A stretch of 64,000 nt of DNA, from positions 856,001 through 920,000 of the forward strand of contig BRXU01000006.1 in assembly GCA_030267565.1 (NCBI GenBank), written 5' to 3'. Positions 22,695 to 32,719 of this stretch are shown here, piece by piece. Source of the stretch: Pleodorina starrii (Eukaryota; Chlorophyta; Chlorophyceae; Chlamydomonadales; Volvocaceae). The notes under the pieces were generated by a model that was not told where the DNA came from, made no database searches, and worked only from the letters and a program-made list of their open reading frames with translations. The position numbers and the translations under genes were made by a program. The stretch's first letter is position 1. Every line of letters begins with the position of its first letter.

Positions 22695-23770
22695 TTGCCT
22701 TCCGGTCCCTCTGACGGTATTCCGGGCCCTTTGAAGGCCTCATGGGCCCTCAGAACGGCTTCCGGGCCCCCTGAGGGCCTTCCGGGCCTTCTGAACGCCT
22801 TCCGGACCCTCCAAAGGCGTTCTGGGGCTCTCAACGGCCTTCCGGGCCCTCTGATACCCTTCCAGGACTTCCAAAGGCTTCAAGCCCACAGAGAGCCTTC
22901 CGGGCTCCCCAATGGCCTTCCGGTCCCTCCGACGGTATTCCGGGCCCAATTGCCTTCCGGTCCCTCCAACGGTATTCCGGGCCCTTTGAAGGCCTCGTGG
23001 GCCCTCAGAACGGCTTCCGGGCCCCCCGAGGGCCTTCCGGGCCTTCTGAACGCCTTCCGGACCCTCCAAAGGCGTTCTGGGGCTCTCAACGGCCTTCCGG
23101 GCCCTCTGATACCCTTCCAGGACTTCCAAAGGCTTCCACCCCACAGAAAGCCATCCGGGCTCCCCAATGGCCTTCCGGTCCCTCCGATGGTATTCCGGGC
23201 CCGATTGCCTTCCGGTCCCTCCGACGGTATTCCGGGCCCTTTGAAGGCCTCATGGGCCCTCAGAACGGCTTCCGGGCCCCCCGATGGCCTTCCGTGCCTT
23301 CTGAACGCCTTCCGGACCCTCCAAAGGCGTTCTGGGGCTCTCAACGGCCTTCCGGGCCCTCTGATACCCTTCCAGGACTTCCAAAGGCTTCCACCCCACA
23401 GAAAGCCATCCGGGCTCCCCAATGGCCTTCCGGTCCCTCCGATGGTATTCCGGGCCCAATTGCCTTCCGGTCCCTCCGACGGTATTCCGGGCCCTTTGAA
23501 GGTCTCATGAGCCCTCAGAACGGCTTCCGGGCCCCCCGATGGCCTTCCGTGCCTTCTGAAGGCCTTCCGGACCCTCCAAAGCCGTTCTGGGGCTCTCAAC
23601 GGCCTTCCGGGCCCTCTGATACCCTTCCAGGACTTCCAAAGGCTTCCAGCCCACAGAGAGCCTTCCGGGCTCCCCAATTGCCTTCCGGTCCCTCCGACGG
23701 TATTCCGGGCCCAATTTTGTTTTTTTTAGCAAGGGACGTTTCAAGGATGGGGAAATCGAAGAGCAATAGC

Positions 23771-24014
23771 AAACCGGTCAGTGACCATTACCCGGGGTGT
23801 GATGAGAAAGGAGGGTGCCCACCCCTGTCCTTGTCCTGTCCGGAGGTTTACAAGACTCATCATACAGTCATCAGAACCGTCCAGCTGGCCCGTGGAGTCG
23901 CCCAGAAGCCTGGCACGCTAGCTACTCAGCAGAAGTGGCAGCATCAGTGGAGCCGCCAGACAACATGTGTGTCCCATGTCCCGAGTCCGGGTTCCTCCGG
24001 AATTCAAAAAAAAA
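23771..24014 (+). mobile_element. SINE 3' half, higher-order copy 3
   Basis: Same fragment and breakpoints as at 21125, copied with the 1324-bp repeat. Confidence 0.92.
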
Positions 24015-25094
24015 CAAATTGCCTTCCGGTCCCTCTGACGGTATTCCGGGCCCTTTGAAGGCCTCATGGGCCCTCAGAACGGCTTCCGGGCCCCCTGAGG
24101 GCCTTCCGGGCCTTCTGAACGCCTTCCGGACCCTCCAAAGGCGTTCTGGGGCTCTCAACGGCCTTCCGGGCCCTCTGATACCCTTCCAGGACTTCCAAAG
24201 GCTTCAAGCCCACAGAGAGCCTTCCGGGCTCCCCAATGGCCTTCCGGTCCCTCCGACGGTATTCCGGGCCCAATTGCCTTCCGGTCCCTCCAACGGTATT
24301 CCGGGCCCTTTGAAGGCCTCGTGGGCCCTCAGAACGGCTTCCGGGCCCCCCGAGGGCCTTCCGGGCCTTCTGAACGCCTTCCGGACCCTCCAAAGGCGTT
24401 CTGGGGCTCTCAACGGCCTTCCGGGCCCTCTGATACCCTTCCAGGACTTCCAAAGGCTTCCACCCCACAGAAAGCCATCCGGGCTCCCCAATGGCCTTCC
24501 GGTCCCTCCGATGGTATTCCGGGCCCGATTGCCTTCCGGTCCCTCCGACGGTATTCCGGGCCCTTTGAAGGCCTCATGGGCCCTCAGAACGGCTTCCGGG
24601 CCCCCCGATGGCCTTCCGTGCCTTCTGAACGCCTTCCGGACCCTCCAAAGGCGTTCTGGGGCTCTCAACGGCCTTCCGGGCCCTCTGATACCCTTCCAGG
24701 ACTTCCAAAGGCTTCCACCCCACAGAAAGCCATCCGGGCTCCCCAATGGCCTTCCGGTCCCTCCGATGGTATTCCGGGCCCAATTGCCTTCCGGTCCCTC
24801 CGACGGTATTCCGGGCCCTTTGAAGGTCTCATGAGCCCTCAGAACGGCTTCCGGGCCCCCCGATGGCCTTCCGTGCCTTCTGAAGGCCTTCCGGACCCTC
24901 CAAAGCCGTTCTGGGGCTCTCAACGGCCTTCCGGGCCCTCTGATACCCTTCCAGGACTTCCAAAGGCTTCCAGCCCACAGAGAGCCTTCCGGGCTCCCCA
25001 ATTGCCTTCCGGTCCCTCCGACGGTATTCCGGGCCCAATTTTGTTTTTTTTAGCAAGGGACGTTTCAAGGATGGGGAAATCGAAGAGCAATAGC

Positions 25095-25338
25095 AAACCG
25101 GTCAGTGACCATTACCCGGGGTGTGATGAGAAAGGAGGGTGCCCACCCCTGTCCTTGTCCTGTCCGGAGGTTTACAAGACTCATCATACAGTCATCAGAA
25201 CCGTCCAGCTGGCCCGTGGAGTCGCCCAGAAGCCTGGCACGCTAGCTACTCAGCAGAAGTGGCAGCATCAGTGGAGCCGCCAGACAACATGTGTGTCCCA
25301 TGTCCCGAGTCCGGGTTCCTCCGGAATTCAAAAAAAAA
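25095..25338 (+). mobile_element. SINE 3' half, higher-order copy 4
   Basis: Same fragment and breakpoints as at 21125, in the shorter last repeat. Confidence 0.92.
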
Positions 25339-26883
25339 CAAATTGCCTTCCGGTCCCTCTGACGGTATTCCGGGCCCTTTGAAGGCCTCATGGGCCCTCA
25401 GAACGGCTTCCGGGCCCCCTGAGGGCCTTCCGGGCCTTCTGAACGCCTTCCGGACCCTCCAAAGGCGTTCTGGGGCTCTCAACGGCCTTCCGGGCCCTCT
25501 GATACCCTTCCAGGACTTCCAAAGGCTTCAAGCCCACAGAGAGCCTTCCGGGCTCCCCAATGGCCTTCCGGTCCCTCCGACGGTATTCCGGGCCCAATTG
25601 CCTTCCGGTCCCTCCAACGGTATTCCGGGCCCTTTGAAGGCCTCGTGGGCCCTCAGAACGGCTTCCGGGCCCCCCGAGGGCCTTCCGGGCCTTCTGAACG
25701 CCTTCCGGACCCTCCAAAGGCGTTCTGGGGCTCTCAACGGCCTTCCGGGCCCTCTGATACCCTTCCAGGACTTCCAAAGGCTTCCACCCCACAGAAAGCC
25801 ATCCGGGCTCCCCAATGGCCTTCCGGTCCCTCCGATGGTATTCCGGGCCCGATTGCCTTCCGGTCCCTCCGACGGTATTCCGGGCCCTTTGAAGGCCTCA
25901 TGAGCCCTCAGAACGGCTTCCGGGCCCCCCGATGGCCTTCCGTGCCTTTTGAAGGCCTTCCGGACCCTCCAAAGGTGTTCTGGGGCTCTCAACGGCCTTC
26001 CGGGCCCTCTGATACCCTTCCAGGACTTCCAAAGGCTTCCAGCCCACAGAGAGCCTTCCGGGCTCCCCAATTGCCTTCCGGTCCCTCCGACGGTATTCCG
26101 GGCCCAATTTTGTTTTTTTTAGCAAGGGACGTTCCAAGGATGGGGAAAGCGAAGCCCAATTGCCTTCAGGTCCCTCCGACGGTATTCCGGGCCCTTTGAA
26201 GGCCTCATGAGCCCTCAGAATGGCTTCCGGGCCCCCCGATAGCCTTCCGGGCCTTCTGAAGGCCTTCCGGACCCTCCAAAGGCGTTCTGGGGCTCTCAAC
26301 GGCCTTCCGGGCCCTCTGATACCCTTCCAGGACTTCCAAAGGCTTCAAGCCCACAGAGAGCCTACCGGGCTCCCCAATGGCCTTCCGGTCCCTCCAACGG
26401 TATTCCGGGCCCAATTGCCTTCCGGTCCCTCCGACGGTATTCCGGGCCCTTTGAAGGCCTCATGGGCCCTCAGAACGGCTTCCGGGCCCCCCGATGGCCT
26501 TCCGTGCCTTCTGAACGCCTTCCGGACCCTTCAAAGGCGTTCTGGGGCTCTCAACGGCCTTCCGGGCCCTCTGATCACCTTCCAGGACTTCCAAAGGCTA
26601 TCAGCCCGCAGAAAGCCATCCGGGCTCCCCAATTGCCTTCCGGTCCCTCCGACGGTATTCCGGGCCCAATTTTGTTTTTTAGTACAAGGACGGGGAAAGC
26701 GAAGCCCAATTGCCTTCCGGTCCCTCCGACGGTATTCCGGGCCCTTTGAAGGCCTCGTGGGCCCTCAGAACGGCTTCCGGGCCCCCCGAGGGCCTTCCGT
26801 GCCTTCCGGGCCTTCTGAAGGCCTTCCGGACCCTCCAAAGCCGTTCTGGGGCTCTCAACGGCCTTCCGGGCCCTCTGATCGCC

Positions 26884-26910
26884 TTCCAGGACTTTTTTTT
26901 TTCCAGGACT
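26884..26910 (-). mobile_element. Poly(T)-only insertion in satellite with 8-10-bp duplication
   Basis: TTCCAGGACT occurs at 26884-26893 and 26901-26910 around a T-run; the satellite consensus has the motif once (CTTCCAGGACTTCC). This reads as a retroinsertion so truncated that only poly(A) copied, on the minus strand. Confidence 0.75.
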
Positions 26911-27101
26911 TCCAAAGGCTTCCAGCCCACAGAGAGCCTTCCGGGCTCCCCAATGGTCTTCCGGTCCCTCCGACGGTATTCCGGGCCCAATTTTGTTTTT
27001 TAGCAAGGGACGTTCCAAGGATGGGGAAAGCGAAGCCCAATTGCCTTCCGGTCCCTCCGACGGTATTCCGGGCCCTTTGAAGGCCTCATGAGCCCTCAGA
27101 A

Positions 27102-27652
27102 CTGGCGGGAGGGGCAGCGCCGCCGCTGCCGGCCTTAGCGGTTTCCGCTGTGGCGGTCCGCTGGTCGGCGGCGACGGCCTGGGATGAGGAGCTGACGCCA
27201 CTGGCCTGCGCCTTGCTGACACAGCGGGCGCCTGGGCTGGCGGTGGTCATGGCCACGGCTGGGCTTGCCTCGGCTGTGGATGCGCATTGGCGGAAGGGAC
27301 CGACCCTGACGTGTGGCTTGACGCGTCAACGCTGGCGCACCTCCAGGGCGCGCCGGCGGGGGTCGGGACCGACGGGCGGCCGGAACGGCGCGTGCTCCGA
27401 CGGGCCGCGCTGTACCGGTGGACGGGAGATCAATTGCTGAGGGCCTGCAGTGACGGCTCGACGCGGGTCTGCCCGCCGCCCGACGCTCGGGAGGCCATCG
27501 TGCGGCAAGTGCACACGGTGGCTCACCTGGGCATACGGCGGACCTTGGCGCTGGTGCAGCTGGGTCACTGGTTTTTTTTTTCTGCGAGGTTTTTTTTTTT
27601 CTGGTGGCACGGGATGCGAAAAACCGTCCAGCGGGTCGTGCGCAGCTGCAAG
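27102..27652 (+). pseudogene. Ty3-like retrotransposon integrase fragment (H2C2 zinc-binding domain)
   Basis: The frame from about 27,287 reads RRAALYRWTGDQLL, then CPPPDAREAIVRQVH, HLGIRRT, a WWHGM motif and CKLC. This is the pattern of the integrase N-terminal zinc domain: His 27512 and His 27524 (H-x3-H), Cys 27647 and Cys 27656 (C-x2-C). In intact Ty3-type elements it follows RNase H in the polyprotein and binds the integrase to DNA ends. Upstream text (WDEELTPLACALL, 27,180-27,280) lies in another frame, suggesting a frameshift near 27,285. The catalytic core is absent because the sequence switches to LINE-A at about 27,653. A 29-nt insertion splits WW in frame. No LTR was found. Confidence 0.75.
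27568..27604 (-). mobile_element. Micro-insertion: 8 nt of LINE-A end between two T-runs
   Basis: CTGG at 27568-27571 and 27601-27604 flanks T10-CTGCGAGG-T11. CTGCGAGG is the reverse complement of the LINE-A 3' terminus CCTCGCAG, so this is a LINE-A insertion only 8 nt long plus poly(A), with a second poly(A) on its 5' side. It adds 33 nt including the duplication and so keeps the integrase frame open. Confidence 0.82.
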
Positions 27653-28298
27653 CTCTGCTCCGTACAGCGGGTGGCTGGCAGCAGCCCGCGTCTGCAGGTT
27701 CATCTGTCCCGGGTGGCCCCGGTCCCAGCACCACAGGCACCCGCCGGGGGCGCCCAGGCAGCACAGCAGGTCTCCCCGACCGGGTCAGCCATCAGCGCCC
27801 AGCCCAGCCAGGCAGCAGCTCAGCTGACAGGGCAGCCGGGGCCGTCGTGAGCGGGGTGTTGAGAGTCGGGGGTCTCGGTGTCTGAGGTTCTTAGGATGCG
27901 AGGGAGCTCGAGGGTGGGGAGCGGGCGGTGCGGGTTGCCTAGGGAGGGGGGTGCGGTGCGGGGCTTGCTGTGGGTGGGGCCTGAGGGGGTCTTGGGGGTC
28001 GGGGGAGCTTCGGAGCAGGGTTGGTGTGGTGCAGGCTGCCGTGGGAGGCAGGTGCGGTTCGGGGGCTGCTGTCTTGAGGGGTCGCCACAGGGGTCCGTGG
28101 GTGTTTTGTCGCAGGCGCTCTCGTGCTCTGGTCTCCGACCCGGCGGTGCTCTCCCTGCGGCCTGGAGGGGGTTTTTGGGGGACGGGGGGTCTTGGGAGTG
28201 GGGTGAGCGCGGCGCGGGGGGGACTGGGGAGGGTTTCGGGGGGGACTGGGGAGGGGCGGGGGGGCTTCGGTGCAGGGTTGGTGCGGTGCAGGCTGCCG
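27653..28298 (+). mobile_element. LINE-A, 3' part, truncated both sides
   Basis: Starts inside the ORF2 C-terminus (CSVQRVAGSSPRLQ), with ORF2 stop TGA at 27848-27850, then 3' UTR to 28298, where a minus-strand LINE-A tail begins. It has private differences from the other copies in the 3' UTR and is an older or distinct subfamily copy. Confidence 0.87.
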
Positions 28299-28919
28299 TT
28301 TTTTTTTTTCTGCGAGGGGCGTAACAAGGACTGGGAAAGCGAAGCCCAACGGGCAAGCCGAGCAAGACCGGCAAGCCACAACAACCTGGCAAGAAGCCCA
28401 AGAAACCACCGCAAGGAGCCGAGGAGAGAGAAAAAGCCAAGCAACGCCTAAACTCGCAGACAGGACAGGGACAGGGACGGGGGCAGCAAGAGGCCAGGAG
28501 CCACTGCTGCACGGGCGGCACACACGGCCGCCCCTTCCTCCAAGACACCGAGGAGGGAACCGAAACCAACACCAGGGCCCAACACCAGGGCCAAACCCCA
28601 GGGCCCAGCACCAGGGCCAACACCACGGCCCAACACCAGGGCCCAACACCAGGGCCCAAAACCAGAGCCAACACCACGGCCCAACACCAGGGCAAAAACC
28701 ACGGCCCAACACCCGGGCCAGCACCACGGACCAACAACAGGGCCCGTCACCGAGGACAAACCCCCGGGCCGGGCAAAGGCCCCAACAGCGACCACAGCGA
28801 CAACACAACCACAACCTGCACAACCTCAACAACCAAGGGGCGAACCCTACACCCAGGGCGACAGCAACAGGAACGGCAAACAAAACCGGGCAACCGCCAC
28901 AGCGAACCAGGGCGGACAA
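28299..28919 (-). mobile_element. LINE-A 3' UTR tail, minus strand
   Basis: T-run 28299-28309, then CTGCGAGGGGCGTAACAAGG and 3' UTR through the minisatellite to about 28,913. It ends in a perfect fold-back (next entry). Confidence 0.87.
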
Positions 28920-28942
28920 GCCCTGGTTCGCTGTGGCGGTTG
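28891..28942. repeat. Perfect 23-bp inverted repeat with 6-nt loop
   Basis: 28891-28913 (CAACCGCCACAGCGAACCAGGGC) is the exact reverse complement of 28920-28942; the loop is GGACAA. Both arms are LINE-A 3' UTR, so the sequence turns back on itself at this point. A further 63 bp (28943-29005) of unrecognised sequence precedes the next LINE-A. Confidence 0.95.
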
Positions 28943-29006
28943 GCGGCGGGCGGCGAGCAGAGAACGCGGCGGGGGCCTTCCTCCGACGGTCCTCGTTACC
29001 AGTCAT

Positions 29007-31298
29007 GTGTGGCGGCGACACGGCCTCAGCCTCGTGGGCAGGGTGCATGTGGCCAAACAGGTGCTGGGAAACACCCTGGCATACCACCTCTCCATCATCC
29101 GCCCCACCCCACCCCAGCTGGCGGCACTCCGCAAGCATATCGACGGCTTTGTGGCCTGGTCGCTCCTGGAGGAAGACGCGTCCCTGGTGTGCCACGGACG
29201 GGCCCTGCTGAAGCCTGGCCCGGAGATCGCCTGCCAGGATCACGACTGTGGCGGTGTCGGCCATCTCGACCTCGACGCATTCATGGTCGCCCTGCATGCG
29301 AAGCCCCTCGCCCAGCTCGCTCAGCCCGGCCAGCAGCCATGGAAGCAGATCATGCGGGGTCTGCTCGACGAGTACAGGCCGGATGGGACCACTGGGTGGG
29401 GCTGGGTGTATGGCACGGCGGAACCGCCCCCCAGCCTGCCTACGTTCATTGCCAGCCTGGTGCAGTCCTACCGCTCCTCGCTCCCGACCCGGCTGGCCTA
29501 CCCAGAGACCACGGACGCGCGTGCCATCCTGCATGAGCCCCTGTTCTTCAATGCAGCCCTGCGTGACCCCGCCACCGACCAGCCCTTCACCCCGCCGGCT
29601 GGGACCGCCCACCTGGGACCCCGCACCCTGGCCGAGCTCCGTGCAGCGTCGCCCATGACCCAGCACGAACCCCTCATGCAGGCGGTCCTTGGGGCCATCC
29701 CAACCGACTGGCGGAGACTGCTGCCAGCCGACCCCCTGGACCCCGAACTGCCGCCGGCGCCCGACTGGCTCCTGTCGCCCGATGGCAGCCGGGTAAGCAG
29801 CCCTACGGGAGTCTTGTGGGCCGTCCTGCCCAACGGCCGCTTGGTGCCCCCAGACAGCGAGCAGGCCGGAGTAGCAGGGGACGCCGACTGGCCTGCAGCC
29901 TGCGTGCTGCCGGGCCGCAAGCCGCGCCGACACTGGACCTTGGAGGACCATCAGCGATACAGCGAGGCGCCCCCGGCCCAACGCGCCTCCTCATGGCCAG
30001 TGGAATACCAGCTGCTGGGGCTTTGGGACTCGGTCCAGTGCTACCCCCTCAGCCACGGCCACGGCACGCTGCCCCTCATCCACTACACAGTGAGTGAGGT
30101 GCGCCACTGCCTCACCGCCCGCGGCCACAGCTGGGGCCGGGACCAGGACACGGAGCCCCTCATGCCCGCGGCGTGGCCCGAGCAGCCGCACAGCCAGCTA
30201 CAGCAACAGGAGGCCCGCTGGCACCAACACTGGCTGGCTCAGCAAGCGCCCAGCCGCAGCCGGTGGTTTGCCATGAACCCCACGCCCAGCCCCGGCTGGA
30301 TGCGGCCCCGCTCCTCCCCCCCATCACTGCCCTCGGCCGCTGCAAGCCCGGTCAGCCAGCCTAGCAGCCGCCATGCGGCACCGCACCAGCAGGACCCCGG
30401 TGCTGCCGCCGGACCGTCGGCACCCGCCGGGCCGGCCCCGGAGGCAGACCCGGCAGCTGATGGCCCGGCTGGCATGTCTCCCCTCGACCGCCGGCGGGCC
30501 TGGCAGCGGCTGTGGGACTGCCCCGCAAGCAACCGGGCCAAGGCGCTCGCCTGGCGGCTGCACCATGGACGGCTCCCGTGCGGGGTGTACCTGGCCTCCA
30601 AAGGTCAGCCGCAGCGTGCCCACTGCTCTGCTCCTAGCTGCTCGGTGGACGGCAACCTGCATGTCGCCAGCCTGACCCACGTCTTCTTGGAGTGCGGGGC
30701 TTACACCGCAGCTCGGGTTTGGCTGGCAGAGCTGTGGGCAACAGTCTCCGGGGCCGCGGACTTGCCTTTCAGACAGCCGGCTGTGCTGCTGGGAGACTGG
30801 CCGGGAGGGTGGCCGGCCTACCCCACCAGCCCTGGGCTGCAGCTGCTGTGGGCAGCCCTTCGAGCCACTTGGCTGTGGGCGGTCTGGGGCCACTACCACA
30901 GGGCGGAGCCTGATGACCATCCGTCGGCCACGGTGGTGGGCTGCGTCATTGGGGAGCTGCAGCGTCTCATGAGGGCACATTTCAGCATGGCGGCGCTCTC
31001 CGAGGACACTCTGGCGGGGCTGCCCCGGGGCCACATCACAGCACAGCTGAAGCCCGGCCGGCTGGATGCCTTCGAAGCCTCCTGGGCGCATGAAGGCGTC
31101 CTCTGCTCCGTGCAGCGGGTGGCTGGCAGCAGCCCGCGTCTGCAGGTTCATCTGTCCCGGGTGGCCCCGGTCCCAGCACCACAGGCACCCGCCGGGGGCG
31201 CCCAGGCAGCACAGCAGGTCTCCCCATCCGGGTCAGCCATCAGCGCCCAGCCCAGCCAGGCAGCAGCTCAGCTGACAGGGCAGCCGGGGCCGTCGTGA
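29007..31298 (+). pseudogene. LINE-A ORF2 C-terminal half, 763 codons open
   Basis: An uninterrupted frame beginning just after the reverse transcriptase (WRRHGLSLVGRVHVAKQVLG) and ending QLTGQPGPS. It includes the zinc knuckle C-x4-C-x12-H-x4-C (HCSAPSC ... SLTHVFLEC, about 30,630-30,700), which in L1-type proteins lies C-terminal to RT and contributes to nucleic-acid binding. Endonuclease and RT are missing through 5' truncation. The first ATG (29007) is fortuitous. The open frame indicates a young insertion, not function. Confidence 0.85.
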
Positions 31299-31616
31299 GC
31301 GGGGTGTTGGGAGTGGGGGATCTCGGTGTCTGAGGTCCTTAGGGTGCGAGGGGCCTCGAGGGTGGGGGGAGTGCGGTGCGGGTTGCCTAGGGAGGGGGGT
31401 GCGGTGCGGGGCTTGCTGTGGGTGGGGCCGGAGGGGGTCTTGGGGGTCGGGGGAGCTTAGGAGCAGGGTTGGTGTGGTGCAGGCTGCCGCGGGAGGCAGG
31501 TGCGGTTCGGAGGCTGCTGTCTTGAGGGGTCGCCCCCTGTGTGCGGTCTGTGGGTGTTTTGTCGCTGGCGCTCTCGTGCCTTGGTCTCTGACCCGGCGGT
31601 GCTGCCCCTGCGGCCT

Positions 31617-31710
31617 GGAGGGGGGGGTTCTTGGGATTGGGGTGCGTGTGGCGCCGGGGGGTCTGGGGAGGGTTTCGGGGGGGGACTGGGGAGGGGCGGG
31701 GGGGCTTCGG
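31617..31710 (+). other. G-quadruplex-prone segment of LINE-A 3' UTR
   Basis: The sense strand has dense G-runs of 3-9 (for example GGGG at 31,676-31,684, CTGGGGAGGGGCGGGGGGG at about 31,685-31,704). Equivalent segments occur in every complete LINE-A 3' UTR. Mammalian L1 3' UTRs carry a comparable G-rich tract; whether this one folds or acts is unknown. Confidence 0.6.
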
Positions 31711-32719
31711 TGCAGGGTTGGTGTGGTGCAGGCCGCCGTGGGAGGCAGGTGCGGTTCGGGGGTCGCCCCCAGGGTGGGGTCTGCGGGTGTCTTGTCGCCG
31801 GCACGCTTGTGCCCTGGCTTCCAGCCAGGCAGTGTTGCCCCTGCTGCGCCCGTGGGGGTTCTTGGGAGCCGGGGGGACGTGGGAGTGAGGTTCCTGCGGT
31901 GCGGGGTGTCTTGGGAGGGAGGTGTGTCTTCGGGCCTGCTGTCTTGCGGGGACGCCCCCAGGGTGGGGTCGGTTGTTGTTTGTCTCCGGTGCGCTTGTGT
32001 GGCACCGTCCCTGCGGCTTTTGTGGCTGTGGGAGGCGGTTTCGGTGGTGCGGGGTTCTCTTCGGGCGTGCTGTGGGTTTTCTGTTTTCTCTGGTGCTCCC
32101 CGGTGGGGGGGGGCTCGTTTGCCCTGGTTCGCTGCGGCGGTTGCCCGGTTTTGTTTGTTGTTCCTGTTGCTGTCGCCCAGGGTGTAGGGTTCGCCCCTTG
32201 GCTGTTGAGGTTGTGCAGGTTGTGGTTGTGTTGTCGCTGTGGTCGCTGTTGGGGCCTTTGCCCATCCCTGGGGCTTGTCTCCGGTGACGGGCCCTGTTGT
32301 TGGTCCGTGGTGCTGGCCCGGGTGTTGGGCCGTGGTTTTGGCCCTGGTGTTGGGCCGTGGTGTTGGCTCTGGTTTTGGGCCCTGGTGTTGGGCCCTGGTG
32401 TTGGGCTGTGGGGTTGGCCCTGGTGTTGGGCCGTGGTGTTGGCCCTGGTGTTGGGCCCTGGGGTTTGGCCCTGGTGTTTGGCCCTGGTGTTGGTTTCAGT
32501 TCCCTCCTCGGTGTCTTGGAGGTAGGGGTGGCCGTGTGTGCCGCCCGTGCAGCAGTGGCTCCTGGCCCCTTGCTGCCCCCGTCCCTGTCCCTGTCCTGTC
32601 TGCGAGTTTAGGTGTTGCTTGGCTTTTTCTCTCTCCTTGGCTCCTTGCGGTGGTTTTTTGGGCTTCTTGCCAGGCTGTTGCGGCTTGCCGGTCTTGCTCG
32701 GCTTGCCCGTTGGGCTTCG

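Larger units (their letters stand above)
21068..26139. repeat. 1324-bp higher-order repeat, three full copies and one of 1069 bp
   Basis: The marker ATGGGGAAATCG occurs at 21101, 22425, 23747 and 25071, spaced 1324, 1322 and 1324 bp; the related ATGGGGAAAGCG at 26140 closes a shorter 1069-bp unit that lacks one ~255-bp subunit. Each copy contains the junction AGCAAGGGACGTTTCAAGG, a SINE 3' half, and four satellite subunits. Copies are nearly identical, implying recent amplification by unequal exchange or replication slippage. Confidence 0.93.
18785..27100. repeat. Hierarchical GC-rich satellite array
   Basis: The basic monomer is 19-21 bp (GCCTTCCGGNCCCTNNNAA-like). About 12 diverged monomers form a 254-bp unit; with the LINE-A-like junction segment GGGCCCAATTTTGTTTTTTAGTACAAGGACGGGGAAAGCGAAG the unit is about 296 bp. 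Junctions recur near 19,042, 19,338, 19,888, 20,181, 20,478 and 20,771. Some units lack the junction segment (spacing 254). From about 21,070 a 1324-bp higher-order repeat takes over. All six frames stay open through repetition and none looks coding. A short filler (18763-18784) separates it from LINE-A. Confidence 0.93.

Noticed and set aside
21068..26139. CRISPR-like periodicity
   Set aside because: Units are 254-1324 bp with no short identical repeats separated by unique spacers, and the DNA is eukaryotic.
18950..27222. Open frames of 100-526 aa in the satellite
   Set aside because: They read the same 20-bp repeat in several frames of both strands and run through SINE and poly(A) junctions. 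Repetition without stops explains them.
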